Below are positions 1-8,203 of a stretch of 64,000 nucleotides of DNA, in pieces. Source of the DNA: PALSA-505 sp963702235 (lineage in GTDB: Bacteria > Actinomycetota > Actinomycetes > Streptosporangiales > Streptosporangiaceae); contig CAVPBZ010000013.1 of the NCBI GenBank assembly GCA_963702235.1, positions 186,001 through 250,000 on the forward strand. The letters are read 5' to 3'. Every line of letters begins with the position of its first letter. Position 1 is the first letter of the stretch. The position numbers and the translations under genes are program-made. Below the pieces are notes generated by a model, which was not told where the DNA came from, did no database searches, and was given only the letters and a program-made list of their open reading frames with translations.

Positions 1-639
1 GCCAAGGGCGGCCGCGACCCGATGTACCAGGCCATCCTGCCGATCCGCGGCAAGATCCTGAACGTGGAGAAGGCCCGGATCGACCGGGTGCTGAAGAACA
101 ACGAGGTCCAGGCCATGATCACGGCGCTGGGCACCGGGATTCACGACGACTTCACGCTCGAGAAGCTCCGCTACTACAAGGTCATCCTGATGGCGGACGC
201 GGACGTGGACGGGCTGCACATCCGCACGCTGCTGCTCACCCTGCTGTTCCGGTTCATGAAGCCGGTCATCGAGGCCGGTCACGTCTACCTGGCCCAGCCG
301 CCGCTCTACAAGATCAAGTGGGATGGCCGCGGGGTGCCGCCGGAGTACGCCTACTCCGACGCCGAGCGGGACCGGGTGATCGCGGCGGGGATCGCGGCCG
401 GCCGCAGGGACCCCAGGCCGCGGGACGGCGTCCAGCGGTACAAGGGCCTGGGCGAGATGAACGCCTCCGAGCTGTGGGAGACCACCATGGACCCGGCGCA
501 CCGGGTGCTGCTGCAGGTGACGGTGGACGACGCGGCCCAGGCCGACGAGCTGTTCACCGTGCTGATGGGAGAAGACGTGGAGGCGCGGCGCTCGTTCATC
601 CAGCGCAACGCCAAGGACGTCCGCTTCCTCGACATCTGA
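1..639 (+). CDS. gyrB: DNA gyrase subunit B, C-terminal part (5' end outside window)
   Basis: The reading frame is open from base 1 and ends in TGA at 637-639, giving the last 212 residues of GyrB. GyrB is the ATPase subunit of the A2B2 topoisomerase that introduces negative supercoils. The visible part is the TOPRIM and tail region: ILPIRGKILNVEKAR lies near the start, and the metal-binding DADVDG motif sits in KVILMADADVDGLHIRTLLL. The C-terminal QRYKGLGEMN motif and the terminal RRSFIQRNAKDVRFLDI are typical of GyrB. gyrA follows 125 bp downstream in the same orientation. The identification is secure because the next gene is an unambiguous gyrA. Confidence 0.98.
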   Translation, partial: AKGGRDPMYQAILPIRGKILNVEKARIDRVLKNNEVQAMITALGTGIHDDFTLEKLRYYKVILMADADVDGLHIRTLLLTLLFRFMKPVIEAGHVYLAQPPLYKIKWDGRGVPPEYAYSDAERDRVIAAGIAAGRRDPRPRDGVQRYKGLGEMNASELWETTMDPAHRVLLQVTVDDAAQADELFTVLMGEDVEARRSFIQRNAKDVRFLDI

Positions 640-642
640 CCT

Positions 643-663
643 GCGGGGGGCTTCGCCCCCCGC
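643..663 (+). terminator. Hairpin after gyrB
   Basis: An 8-bp perfect GC stem (643-650 with 656-663) closes a CTTCG loop, four bases after the gyrB stop codon. It is followed by an A-rich rather than T-rich stretch, so it is a stem-loop attenuator or processing site more than a classical Rho-independent terminator. gyrA may still be reached by read-through. Confidence 0.5.
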
Positions 664-672
664 ATTCCCCCC

Positions 673-746
673 AAGATCAAGAACTAAAGACAAAGATCAA
701 GACCGAAGATCAAAGTCAAGGACTTCAAACGCCGGACGGCGTTTGA
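673..746 (+). promoter_or_regulatory. gyrB-gyrA spacer: AAGATCAA repeats and second hairpin
   Basis: AAGATCAA occurs at 673-680, 693-700 and 706-713 in an A-rich run that stands out from the GC-rich surroundings. A perfect 9-bp stem (725-733 with 738-746, loop GGAC) follows, 18 bases before the gyrA start. The gyrA ribosome binding site (AAAGG, 752-756) lies just after the hairpin. The layout suggests a regulated leader for gyrA; no binding protein can be named. Confidence 0.4.
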
Positions 747-764
747 GACCGAAAGGCCAGGAAT

Positions 765-3332
765 TTGACTGAGCTGGACACGGGTGCGCCGGGCGGGCCG
801 GGCGGCGGTGACCGCACCGAGCCCGTCGACATTCAGGTCGAGATGCAGCGCAGCTACATCGACTACGCGATGTCGGTCATCGTGGGCCGGGCGCTGCCGG
901 ACGTGCGGGACGGCCTCAAGCCGGTGCACGTCCGCATCCTGTACGCGATGTACGACGGCGGCTACCGGCCGGACCGGTCGTTCTTCAAGTGCGCGCGGGT
1001 GGTCGGCGACGTGATGGGCCAGTACCATCCGCACGGCGACAGCGCGATCTACGACGCGCTGGTCCGGATGGCCCAGCCGTGGTCGATGCGGTATCCGCTG
1101 ATCGACAGCCAGGGCAACTTCGGCTCGCCGGGCAACGACCCGCCCGCGGCCATGCGGTACACCGAGTGCAAGCTCGCCCCGCTGGCCATGGAGATGCTGC
1201 GGGACATCGACACCAAGGCCGTCGTCGACTTCCGCGAGAACTACGACGGCCGCGGGCAGGAGCCCACGGTCCTGCCCGCCCGGTTCCCCAACCTGCTGGT
1301 CAACGGCTCGGAGGGCATCGCGGTCGGCATGGCCACCAAGATCCCGCCGCACAACCTGCGCGAGATCGGAGCCGGGGTCCAGTGGTACCTTGACAACTAC
1401 GAGGCCACCGACGAGGACCTGCTCGATGCGCTGATAGAGCGGATCGCCGGGCCCGATTTCCCCACCTCCGCGCAGATCGTCGGCCGCCGCGGGATCAGGG
1501 ATGCGTACCGGACGGGCCGCGGCTCGATCACCATGCGCGCGGTGGTCGAGGTCGAGGAGGACATCAAGGGCCGCACCACCCTGGTCGCCACCGAGCTGCC
1601 GTACCAGGTCAACCCGGACAACCTGGCGCTGAAGATCGCTGAGCTGGTGAAGGACGGCCGGATCGGCGGCATCGCCGACGTCCGGGACGAGTCCAGCAAC
1701 CGGGCCGGCCAGCGGCTGGTCATCGTGCTCAAGCGGGACGCGGTGGCCAAGGTCGTGCTGAACAACCTGTACAAGCACACCCAGCTGCAGGACACGTTCG
1801 GCGCGAACATGCTGGCCCTGGTCGACGAGGTGCCGCGCACCCTGCGCCTGGACCAGATGATCCGGTACTGGGTCGCGCACCAGATCGACGTGATCGTCCG
1901 GCGCACCCAGTACCTGCTCAACAAGGCCCAGGAGCGGGCGCACGTCCTGCGGGGGCTGATCAAGGCGATCGAGGCGATCGACGAGGTGATCGCGCTGATC
2001 CGGGCGAGCGCCTCGGCTGCCGAGGCGCAGCAGGGCCTGATCCAGCTGCTCGACATCGACGAGATCCAGGCGCGCGCCATTCTCGACATGCAGCTGCGCA
2101 AGCTCGCCGCGCTCGAGCGCCAGCAGCTCACCGACGAGTACGACGACCTGATGATGCACATCGCCGACTACAAGGACATCCTCGCCCGGCCGGAGCGGCA
2201 GCGGGAGATCATCTCGACCGAGCTCGGCGAGATCGTCGCCAAGTACGGCGACGAGCGGCGGACGCAGATCATCGCCTACGACGGCGACATGTCCGACGAG
2301 GATCTGATCGCCGAGGAAGACGTGGTCGTCACGATCAGCCGCGGCGGCTACGCCAAGCGCACGAAGACCGACCTGTACCGCGCCCAGCGGCGGGGCGGCA
2401 AGGGCGTTCGCGGCGCCCAGCTGCGCACCGACGACATCATCGAGCACTTCTTCGTCACGACCACCCACCACTGGATCCTGTTCTTCACCAACAAGGGCCG
2501 GGTCTACCGGGCCAAGGCCTACGAGCTGCCGGATGCCGGCCGGGACGCCCGCGGCCAGCACGTGGCCAACCTGCTCGCCTTCCAGCCGGACGAGGAGATC
2601 GCCGAGGTGCTGGCGCTGCGCGATTACGCGGTCGCGCCTTATCTTGTGCTCGCCACCAAGTCCGGCCTGGTGAAGAAGTCCCGGCTGACCGACTTCGACT
2701 CGCCGCGGACCGGCGGCATCATCGCGATCAACCTGCGCGAGGACGACGAGGTGATCGCGGCCCGGCTCGTCTCGCCCGATGAGGACCTGCTGCTGCTCAG
2801 CAGGAAGGCCCAGTCGATCAGGTTCCGGGCCAGCGACGAGGCGCTGCGCCCGATGGGCCGGGTCACCTCGGGCGTGATCGGCATGCGGTTCGTCAACGGA
2901 GACGAGTTGCTGGATATGCACGTGGTGCGCGAGGGAGAGGATGTGCTGGTCGCGACCGGTGGCGGTTTTGCCAAGCGCACCCCGGCGGAGCAATATCCGC
3001 TACAGAATCGGGGAGGAACGGGTGTACTCACCGCGCGGATCGTGGACTCGCGGGGTGAACTGGTCGGTGCGCTGATGACCAGGCCGGAGGACGAGGTGTT
3101 CGCGATCACGTCCGCCGGCGGGGTAATCAGGACCCGGGCCGGCGAGGTGAAGCTCTCGGGCAGGCAGACGATGGGGGTCCGGCTGATGAACCTGGAACCA
3201 GGTGACAGCGTGGTCGCGATCGCCCGCAACGCGGAATCGCTGGAGGCGGGCGCGGACGAGTCGCCCGACGAGGCCGGCGCCGACGAAACCGAGACCGAGG
3301 CCAACGAAACGGGCGGTGGCGACGTCTCATGA
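765..3332 (+). CDS. gyrA: DNA gyrase subunit A
   Basis: The 855-residue product is the DNA breakage-reunion subunit of gyrase. Visible features are the N-terminal YIDYAMSVIVGRALPDVRDG block, the quinolone-resistance region HPHGDSAIYD with Ser93 and Asp97 in the wild-type, drug-sensitive state, and the catalytic Tyr132 in AAMRYTECK. The GyrA-box QRRGGKG lies in the C-terminal beta-pinwheel, which ends in an acidic Glu/Asp-rich tail. The start is TTG at 765, chosen for the AAAGG eight bases upstream. The stop codon lies about 90 bp before the best start of the DUF3566 gene. Length and motifs are normal. Confidence 0.98.
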   Translation: MTELDTGAPGGPGGGDRTEPVDIQVEMQRSYIDYAMSVIVGRALPDVRDGLKPVHVRILYAMYDGGYRPDRSFFKCARVVGDVMGQYHPHGDSAIYDALVRMAQPWSMRYPLIDSQGNFGSPGNDPPAAMRYTECKLAPLAMEMLRDIDTKAVVDFRENYDGRGQEPTVLPARFPNLLVNGSEGIAVGMATKIPPHNLREIGAGVQWYLDNYEATDEDLLDALIERIAGPDFPTSAQIVGRRGIRDAYRTGRGSITMRAVVEVEEDIKGRTTLVATELPYQVNPDNLALKIAELVKDGRIGGIADVRDESSNRAGQRLVIVLKRDAVAKVVLNNLYKHTQLQDTFGANMLALVDEVPRTLRLDQMIRYWVAHQIDVIVRRTQYLLNKAQERAHVLRGLIKAIEAIDEVIALIRASASAAEAQQGLIQLLDIDEIQARAILDMQLRKLAALERQQLTDEYDDLMMHIADYKDILARPERQREIISTELGEIVAKYGDERRTQIIAYDGDMSDEDLIAEEDVVVTISRGGYAKRTKTDLYRAQRRGGKGVRGAQLRTDDIIEHFFVTTTHHWILFFTNKGRVYRAKAYELPDAGRDARGQHVANLLAFQPDEEIAEVLALRDYAVAPYLVLATKSGLVKKSRLTDFDSPRTGGIIAINLREDDEVIAARLVSPDEDLLLLSRKAQSIRFRASDEALRPMGRVTSGVIGMRFVNGDELLDMHVVREGEDVLVATGGGFAKRTPAEQYPLQNRGGTGVLTARIVDSRGELVGALMTRPEDEVFAITSAGGVIRTRAGEVKLSGRQTMGVRLMNLEPGDSVVAIARNAESLEAGADESPDEAGADETETEANETGGGDVS

Positions 3333-3424
3333 GTACAAGAGAAAGCGGCAGTAATACCTGGCCGCGTGTTACCGCGCTTCCTGGGGATAACCTCGACCTA
3401 GGACACGCGCCGGAGGAGGATGAC

Positions 3425-4477
3425 GTGGATCACGGCTCGGAGCCATCGTCATGGCGATCCGGGTCGGCTGCGGTCGGCACTGGGGCTGACCCGCCGGACC
3501 TGGACCAGGAGACCGAATCAGGCCGCGACGAGCACCCGTACCCGGCCGACGTGACCGCGGTCGGCGACACGGCGGCGGCACCCGGATTCAGCGACGTCCC
3601 CGCCGCCGGATTCAGCGACGCACCCGCGCCAGACCCCGGGTTCGCCGCGGAAGCGCCCGACGAGCAGGGCTTCGACGCTGCTGCAGGGGCGCCGGGCTTC
3701 GGTGACGCTGCGGCGGCGAGCCCCGGGTTCGGCGCCGCACCGCAGACCGATGCCTTCGCCAGCCCGGCTCAGCACGGCCCGGGCTTTGACGGCCCTGGCT
3801 TCGGCCAAGCTGGCTACGCCAACGGGCAGCAGGGTGAGTACGCCCGTGACTACCAGGGCGAGTACGCCGGCGCCTACCAGGGCGGCGGGTTCGGTGCCGC
3901 CGCGCCGGGCGGCTCGTTCCGCGGCCCTGACGCCGGACCCGCGTACGGCGGTCCTGGCGCGGGACCCGGCTACCCCGGCGGCCAGGAGAACGGCACGGCC
4001 ACCAGGGACCAGGCACCGCCGTTCCCCGGGCAGTACCCGCCGGCCGAGCCGCCCAGGTCCAAGCTGGCCTCGCTGCGGATCAGGCGGAACAAGTCGGCCA
4101 AGCGCACGGGCCGGCAGGCCCAGCTGACCGTGGCCAGGGTAGAGCCCTGGTCGGTGATGAAGTTCAGCTTCGTCATCTCGCTGGTCGCGTTCATCGTGCT
4201 GTTCGTCGCGGTCGCGGTGCTGTACGCGGTGCTGTCCAGCCTCGGCGTGTTCGACGCGCTGCAGCGGACCATCCAGAGCATCACGTCCAGCCAGAGCTCG
4301 TCGGGCTTCAACCTGCAGACTTACCTGTCCGCTTCGCGGGTCCTCGGCTACACGGGCCTGCTCGGCGCCATCAACGTCGTGCTGATCACGGCGATCTCCA
4401 CCGTGGGCTCGGTGCTCTACAACATCACCGCTGACCTGGCCGGCGGCGTAGAGGTCACGCTGAAGGAGACCGACTGA
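3425..4477 (+). CDS. DUF3566 membrane protein with long disordered N-terminus
   Basis: The C-terminal 110 residues match the DUF3566 family found after gyrA in actinobacteria (Rv0007 in M. tuberculosis). They hold two transmembrane helices, around FSFVISLVAFIVLFVAVAV and LLGAINVVLITAISTVGSV, and end in GGVEVTLKETD. The first 230 residues are Gly/Ala/Pro-rich, with repeated GFGDAA- and YAGAYQG-like segments, and are probably cytoplasmic and unstructured. The GTG at 3425 is preferred because GGAGGAGG sits five bases upstream. An in-frame ATG at 3329 overlaps the gyrA stop (ATGA), but the 96 bases it would add use codons rare here (AGT, ACA, AGA, CTA). The function is unknown. Confidence 0.88.
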   Translation: MDHGSEPSSWRSGSAAVGTGADPPDLDQETESGRDEHPYPADVTAVGDTAAAPGFSDVPAAGFSDAPAPDPGFAAEAPDEQGFDAAAGAPGFGDAAAASPGFGAAPQTDAFASPAQHGPGFDGPGFGQAGYANGQQGEYARDYQGEYAGAYQGGGFGAAAPGGSFRGPDAGPAYGGPGAGPGYPGGQENGTATRDQAPPFPGQYPPAEPPRSKLASLRIRRNKSAKRTGRQAQLTVARVEPWSVMKFSFVISLVAFIVLFVAVAVLYAVLSSLGVFDALQRTIQSITSSQSSSGFNLQTYLSASRVLGYTGLLGAINVVLITAISTVGSVLYNITADLAGGVEVTLKETD

Positions 4478-4546
4478 CCCGTACCCCCGCCGGATGCGGT
4501 AGCCTGTCCCGTCGAACTTCGTCGCGCCCCGTGGCGCGGCGAGTAC

Positions 4547-4621
4547 GGGCCTGTAGCTCAGCTCGGTTAGAGCGCCGCCCTGATAAGGCGGAGGTCGATG
4601 GTTCAAGTCCATCCAGGCCCA
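4547..4621 (+). tRNA. tRNA-Ile (anticodon GAT)
   Basis: A full cloverleaf is visible. The acceptor stem GGGCCTG pairs with CAGGCCC, the D arm starts GCTCAGCTCGG, the anticodon stem CCGCC/GGCGG encloses CTGATAA (anticodon GAT), and the T arm is GATGG-TTCAAGT-CCATC. The 3' CCA is not encoded. Position after the DUF3566 gene matches ileT in other actinobacteria. Confidence 0.97.
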
Positions 4622-4704
4622 CGCGACTCGGGCGGCCCCTGTGCTTGCGCACCGGGGGTCGTCGCGTCATTTATCCCAGGGGGCGACCCCCTGGAACCCC
4701 CGGG

Positions 4705-4721
4705 GCCGGGCTTCGCCCGGC
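4705..4721 (+). terminator. Stem-loop after tRNA-Ile
   Basis: GCCGGG (4705-4710) and CCCGGC (4716-4721) close a CTTCG loop, the same loop as in the hairpin after gyrB. It lies 84 bases beyond the tRNA and 80 before the next start codon. It lacks a T-tract, so terminator activity is inferred. Confidence 0.4.
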
Positions 4722-4801
4722 AGGCTCGCCCCTGTCAACTCACGTTCCACGGAGTACCGTGAAAGAGGCCCGCAGGCTGCTCTGTGGGCGGAGGAGGCGG
4801 C

Positions 4802-5512
4802 GTGCCGGACGACGGACGGCGGGCCCGCATCGTGGCGGCTGTCACTGACCGGGACGTCACGGCGGGTGTCGGCGAGCTGATGCAGCGGCTGTGCCTGTTC
4901 GCGGTGGATGAGATGGCCTTGTCCGGGTGCGCGCTGGTGCTGATGGGCGGGGCCAATGCCGTGAGCGTGCTGGCCAGCGCCGGGCCGCACGCGCGCACGG
5001 TCACCACGCTGCAGATGGAACTGGGCGAGGGCCCGTGCCTGCAGGCTTACACCTCCCGGATTCCGGTCTTGCTGCCGGACCTCGCCGCCGAGAGCGCGAA
5101 TCGCTGGCCGGCGTTCGCGGCGGCCGCCCTGGCGGCCGGAGTGCACGCCGAGTTCTCCCTGCCGCTCAGCATCGGGCGAAGCGGTATCGGCACGCTCGAC
5201 CTATGCCGCGCCCGGCCAGGGATGCTGACTGACGACCACCTGACCGATGCGCTCGTCGCCGCGGACATCGCGCGTGATGCCGTGCTGTCCCAGCAGTACG
5301 CGCCAGGTGACGCGGGGCTGGCCGGGTTGCTGGCGACCGCCGGAACTGACCGGATCGTGATCCACCAGGCCACCGGGATGATCGCCGCGCAACTGAACGA
5401 TACCGTGCCCAACGCGCTCGCCCGGCTACGCGCCGCAGCGTTCGGGAGCGGACGGTCGATGTACGACATCGCGCAGGACGTCGTCGAACGGCGGGTGCGA
5501 TTCGATGACTGA
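4802..5512 (+). CDS. GAF and ANTAR domain protein (first of two)
   Basis: This 236-residue product has an N-terminal GAF-like sensor domain (about residues 15-165, with ELGEGPCLQAYTSR and LPLSIGRSGIGTLDL) and a C-terminal ANTAR RNA-binding domain (IHQATGMIAAQLN then ALARLRAAAFGSGRSMYDIAQDVVERR). ANTAR proteins act as antiterminators by binding paired hairpins in target transcripts. The GTG at 4802 has GGAGGAGG four bases upstream, better than the in-frame GTG at 4784. The stop overlaps the start of a second GAF-ANTAR gene by eight bases, so the two are co-translated. No ligand can be predicted. Confidence 0.88.
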   Translation: MPDDGRRARIVAAVTDRDVTAGVGELMQRLCLFAVDEMALSGCALVLMGGANAVSVLASAGPHARTVTTLQMELGEGPCLQAYTSRIPVLLPDLAAESANRWPAFAAAALAAGVHAEFSLPLSIGRSGIGTLDLCRARPGMLTDDHLTDALVAADIARDAVLSQQYAPGDAGLAGLLATAGTDRIVIHQATGMIAAQLNDTVPNALARLRAAAFGSGRSMYDIAQDVVERRVRFDD

Positions 5513-6308
5513 GCCCGGCGGCAGGGATGCCCGGCGGCCCGCGGGCACCCACGGAGGTGACCGGAGGGACGGCACGGCCCGCGACGCCATGCTCGCTCGC
5601 GCGTTCGTTCGCCTGGCGGACACACTGGTCAGCGATTTCGACATCGTCGAGTTCCTGCACGGCCTGTCTGCCGACTCGGTTGAGATTCTCGGCGCCGAGG
5701 CGGCCGGGGTCATGCTGGCCGACGGGCGCGGCGGCCTGCGGCTGATCGCATCCTCTGAGGAACGGATGCGACTGCTCGAGCTCTTCGAGCTGCAGGGTGC
5801 GGAGGGCCCCTGCCTGGACGCGTTCTCCCTGGGGCGGCCCGTACAGGCGAGCGCGGCTGACAGCCGCGCCCGCTGGCCAGTTTTTGGCCCGCACGCGTCC
5901 GAAGTGGGCTTCCAGACGATGTGCGCGGTCCCGCTGCGGATTCGCACCGACATCATCGGCGCCCTGAACCTGTTCCGCGGCGACGACGAGCCGTTCACCG
6001 ACGCCGAGATGGAACTCGCGCAAGCAATGGCCGAAATGGCCGCGATCGCGCTCATCCAGGAACGCGCGCTCAGGGAGCACAGCCTGCTCACCGGGCAGTT
6101 GCAGGCGGCTCTGAACAGCCGGGTAGTCGTCGAGCAGGCCAAGGGAATGCTCGCCGAGTACCTGAATATCACCGTCAACGAGGCATTCGCACTACTCAGG
6201 AACTACGCGCGCGAACACAACAGGAAGCTCTCCGAAGTCGCCAGCGAGGTCGTCGAACGGAAGATCCCGAGCGTGGCGCTGACCAGGCCGCCGGGCCAGG
6301 AATCCTAG
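5505..6308 (+). CDS. GAF and ANTAR domain protein (second of two)
   Basis: This 267-residue product has the same layout as its upstream neighbour: a GAF domain over residues 30-180 (AEGPCLDAFSLGRPVQA, VPLRIRTDIIGALNLFRGD) and a C-terminal ANTAR domain (VVVEQAKGMLAEYLNITVNEAFALLRNYAREHNRKLSEVA). The ANTAR helix residues are closer to consensus here (VEQAKGMLAE) than in the first gene. The ATG at 5505 lies inside the end of the first gene. The pair probably arose by tandem duplication and may form a heterodimeric signal-dependent antiterminator; that is inference from overlap and similarity. Confidence 0.88.
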   Translation: MTEPGGRDARRPAGTHGGDRRDGTARDAMLARAFVRLADTLVSDFDIVEFLHGLSADSVEILGAEAAGVMLADGRGGLRLIASSEERMRLLELFELQGAEGPCLDAFSLGRPVQASAADSRARWPVFGPHASEVGFQTMCAVPLRIRTDIIGALNLFRGDDEPFTDAEMELAQAMAEMAAIALIQERALREHSLLTGQLQAALNSRVVVEQAKGMLAEYLNITVNEAFALLRNYAREHNRKLSEVASEVVERKIPSVALTRPPGQES

Positions 6309-6319
6309 CGTCCTGTTGA

Positions 6320-6940
6320 TCAGGGGCGGAGCTCCTTGTTCTTCAGCTTGCGCTGCTTGTGCCGGACGCTCAGCCCGCTGAAGAGGGTCAGCCCGGTCAG
6401 GCGCAGCACCGGGGCATGGGGGTCGCCGGACTCCGCGCTCCCCGAGTCGGTGTCGCGCCCGCCGAACAGGGCGATGCCGGAATCGATCACCCGCATCTCC
6501 GGCGGCACCACGATGTCCACCCCGCCGAACACCGACGTGCAGTGCAGCGCGATCTCCTGCTGCGGCAGCTGAACGTCACGGAAGTCGAACGACGCGCCGC
6601 CGAAGATGGTCACCGCGGCCATCTTCGGCTCGACGTTCCACTTCCCCTTCCGTGACGCCCCGCCGAATATCGCGATGACCAGCTGGCGGCGCCCGGTGGC
6701 CGGCGCCAGGTCCGTCCTGCGGGCAGGCGCCGATGCGGCGTCCTGCGCCGGCAGGTCATCGATGAGCGGCGCGATCTCGGCGTGCGTCTTGGCTTCGTAG
6801 ACCGCGTCCAGCCGGTCGGAGTGCTCGGTGACCGACAGCCTGCCCTCGGCGAGCGCGGCGTTCAGCACGTCCGCAGCCTGCTCGCGGTCGGCGTCCGAGG
6901 CCCGCAGCCGGGAATTCGGGTTGAAAGGTTCGGGGTGCAC
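6320..6940 (-). CDS. DUF1707 and LiaF-like C-terminal domain protein
   Basis: The 206-residue product begins with a DUF1707 (SHOCT-like) module, LRASDADREQAADVLNAALAEGRLSVTEHSDRLDAVYEA. After a Pro/Ala linker comes a beta-rich domain with repeated IFGG motifs (VIAIFGGASRKGKW, TIFGGASFDFRDV, VFGGVDIVVPP, LFGGRDT), typical of cell-wall-active antibiotic response proteins of the LiaF-C type. No transmembrane helix is evident. It reads toward the GAF-ANTAR pair with an 11-bp gap. The GTG start at 6940 has no clear ribosome binding site, so the start is uncertain. A role in envelope stress is inferred from the family only. Confidence 0.8.
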   Translation of the reverse strand: MHPEPFNPNSRLRASDADREQAADVLNAALAEGRLSVTEHSDRLDAVYEAKTHAEIAPLIDDLPAQDAASAPARRTDLAPATGRRQLVIAIFGGASRKGKWNVEPKMAAVTIFGGASFDFRDVQLPQQEIALHCTSVFGGVDIVVPPEMRVIDSGIALFGGRDTDSGSAESGDPHAPVLRLTGLTLFSGLSVRHKQRKLKNKELRP

Positions 6941-7056
6941 CCGGCTATTGTCGGCCCTGCCGGACTATTGCGAAAGTCCGGGCCTGGCTGACCGGCACCG
7001 CAGGGCGGCAGGACCGCGCGGCGGACGGCGGACGGCGGGCGGGGAAGGGAGCGCGG

Positions 7057-7939
7057 GTGGGGCACGTCGAAACCGCGCACCTCAGCCACATCCTGCCGGA
7101 CGGACGGCTGCTGCTGGACGACGTGTCGTTCCGGGTGGGCGAGGGCATGACGGCGGCGCTCATCGGCCCGAACGGCGCGGGCAAGACCACGCTGGTCCGG
7201 CTGATCGCCGGCGATCGCAAGCCGCAGTCCGGGACAGTCACCAGCAGCGGTGGCCTCGGCGTCATGCGCCAGTTCACCGGTGTCGAGGTCGGTCATGTTG
7301 AGTTCCAATCCCACGATCGCGATGACTCCGTTTTGAACTAGGAACGCTTGACGGCCTTTCCTGTCAAGCGCCTGCCAGTGTTCCCCGAAGGTAGTGTCAG
7401 CCTCGCTCCACTCCACTACCTCAGGGTGAGCCTCGGCAATGAGCCTGTCTCGCTTCGCCATGAGTCCGGACTCCGCCCTACCGGCAAGCTCTGGCGTCAT
7501 CTTGCCTGATATCAGGGCTTCCGCCAGCCCTGCGAGTTGGGTCTCTACGAATTCAAGCTCGTGCGCTTTGTCGTCGGCTGGCGTTACGTGCTTCACCCGC
7601 ATGCGAACGTCACCAAGCTCACTCATGAGCTGCAGCTCTGCGCCTCGCAGCCGTTCGGGACTCTCTCCGGCGGACAGCAGGCGCGGCTGCATCCTGCTGC
7701 TCGAGCTGGCCGGGTCAACCCTGCTGCTGCTCGACGAGCCGGCCGACAACCTGGACCTGGACAGCGCCGAGGCACTGCGGAGCGGCCTGGAGTCCTACGA
7801 GGGCGTGGTGCTCGCGGTCACGCATGACCGGTGGTTTGCCCGGTGGTTCGACCGGTTCCTCGTGTTCGGCTCCGACGGGGACGTGTACGAGGCGGCCGGC
7901 CCGGTGTGGGACGAGACCCGGACGGTCCGGCCACGCTAG
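7057..7939 (+). pseudogene. ABC-F type ATPase gene, internally deleted and interrupted
   Basis: The first 75 codons match the start of an ABC-F ATPase: LPDGRLLLDDVSFRVGEG, then Walker A GPNGAGKTT, then GGLGVMRQF. The last 95 codons match the end of the second ATPase domain: LSGGQQARL signature, LLLLDEPADNLDLDSAEAL Walker B, VTHDRWFARWFDRFLVF. Everything between, normally over 350 residues, is missing. About 370 bp of foreign sequence replaces it, a recombinase fragment on the opposite strand. A further one-base frame change follows the signature, between QQARL and the next LLLEL. The start is GTG at 7057 with GGAAGGGAG upstream. ABC-F proteins act on ribosomes; this copy cannot be functional. 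Confidence 0.82.
7280..7650 (-). pseudogene. Large serine recombinase, C-terminal fragment
   Basis: Read on the minus strand, this insert encodes about 120 residues resembling the C-terminal coiled-coil and tail region of large serine integrases. There is a charged helix (ELEFVETQLAGLAEALISGKM), a KRDRLIAEA segment, and a W..LDRKGRQAFLVQNGVIAIVGL block like the conserved W-x-x-L-x(4)-R-R-A pattern of that family. No catalytic domain remains. Both ends run into ABC-F sequence, so boundaries are approximate (a few bases to tens of bases). The likely history is integration of a phage or element at this gene and later deletion leaving an integrase stub. Confidence 0.6.
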
Positions 7940-8016
7940 CGTGGCGGCTTGCTAGGCTGGCCGGATATCGTCGCGGCCGGGTTCTTTCGGCCATCAGCTC
8001 CTGAAGGGTTCAGACA

Positions 8017-8139
8017 GTGAAGAAGTATCTCCTGGTTGCCCTGGTCGGCATGGGTGCTTTCGCGCTCTGGCGGAAAGTGCAGGCCGATCGTTCCGAGCTT
8101 GACCTGTGGACAGAGGCCACTACGGGCGACGATGAGTGA
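8017..8139 (+). CDS. DLW-39 family small protein
   Basis: A 40-residue peptide, VKKYLLVALVGMGAFALW then RKVQADRSELDLWTEATTGDDE. It has one short hydrophobic N-terminal helix and the DLW motif that names this family, found near gyrA and tRNA-Ala in many actinobacteria. The GTG start has GAAGGG eight bases upstream. It stands alone between the ABC-F pseudogene and the HAD-like gene. Function is unknown; membrane anchoring is inferred from the helix. Confidence 0.88.
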   Translation: MKKYLLVALVGMGAFALWRKVQADRSELDLWTEATTGDDE

Positions 8140-8203
8140 CGATTCCGCCAGGGTCCAGGATTCCTGACGGGAGGACCTGAGCCCGGCACCTGGAGGCGAT
8201 CAG

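Noticed and set aside
684..2993. 769-codon open frame antisense to gyrA
   Set aside because: It is a high-GC shadow of gyrA: low-complexity Arg/Val/Leu/Asp sequence, no domains and no ribosome binding site.
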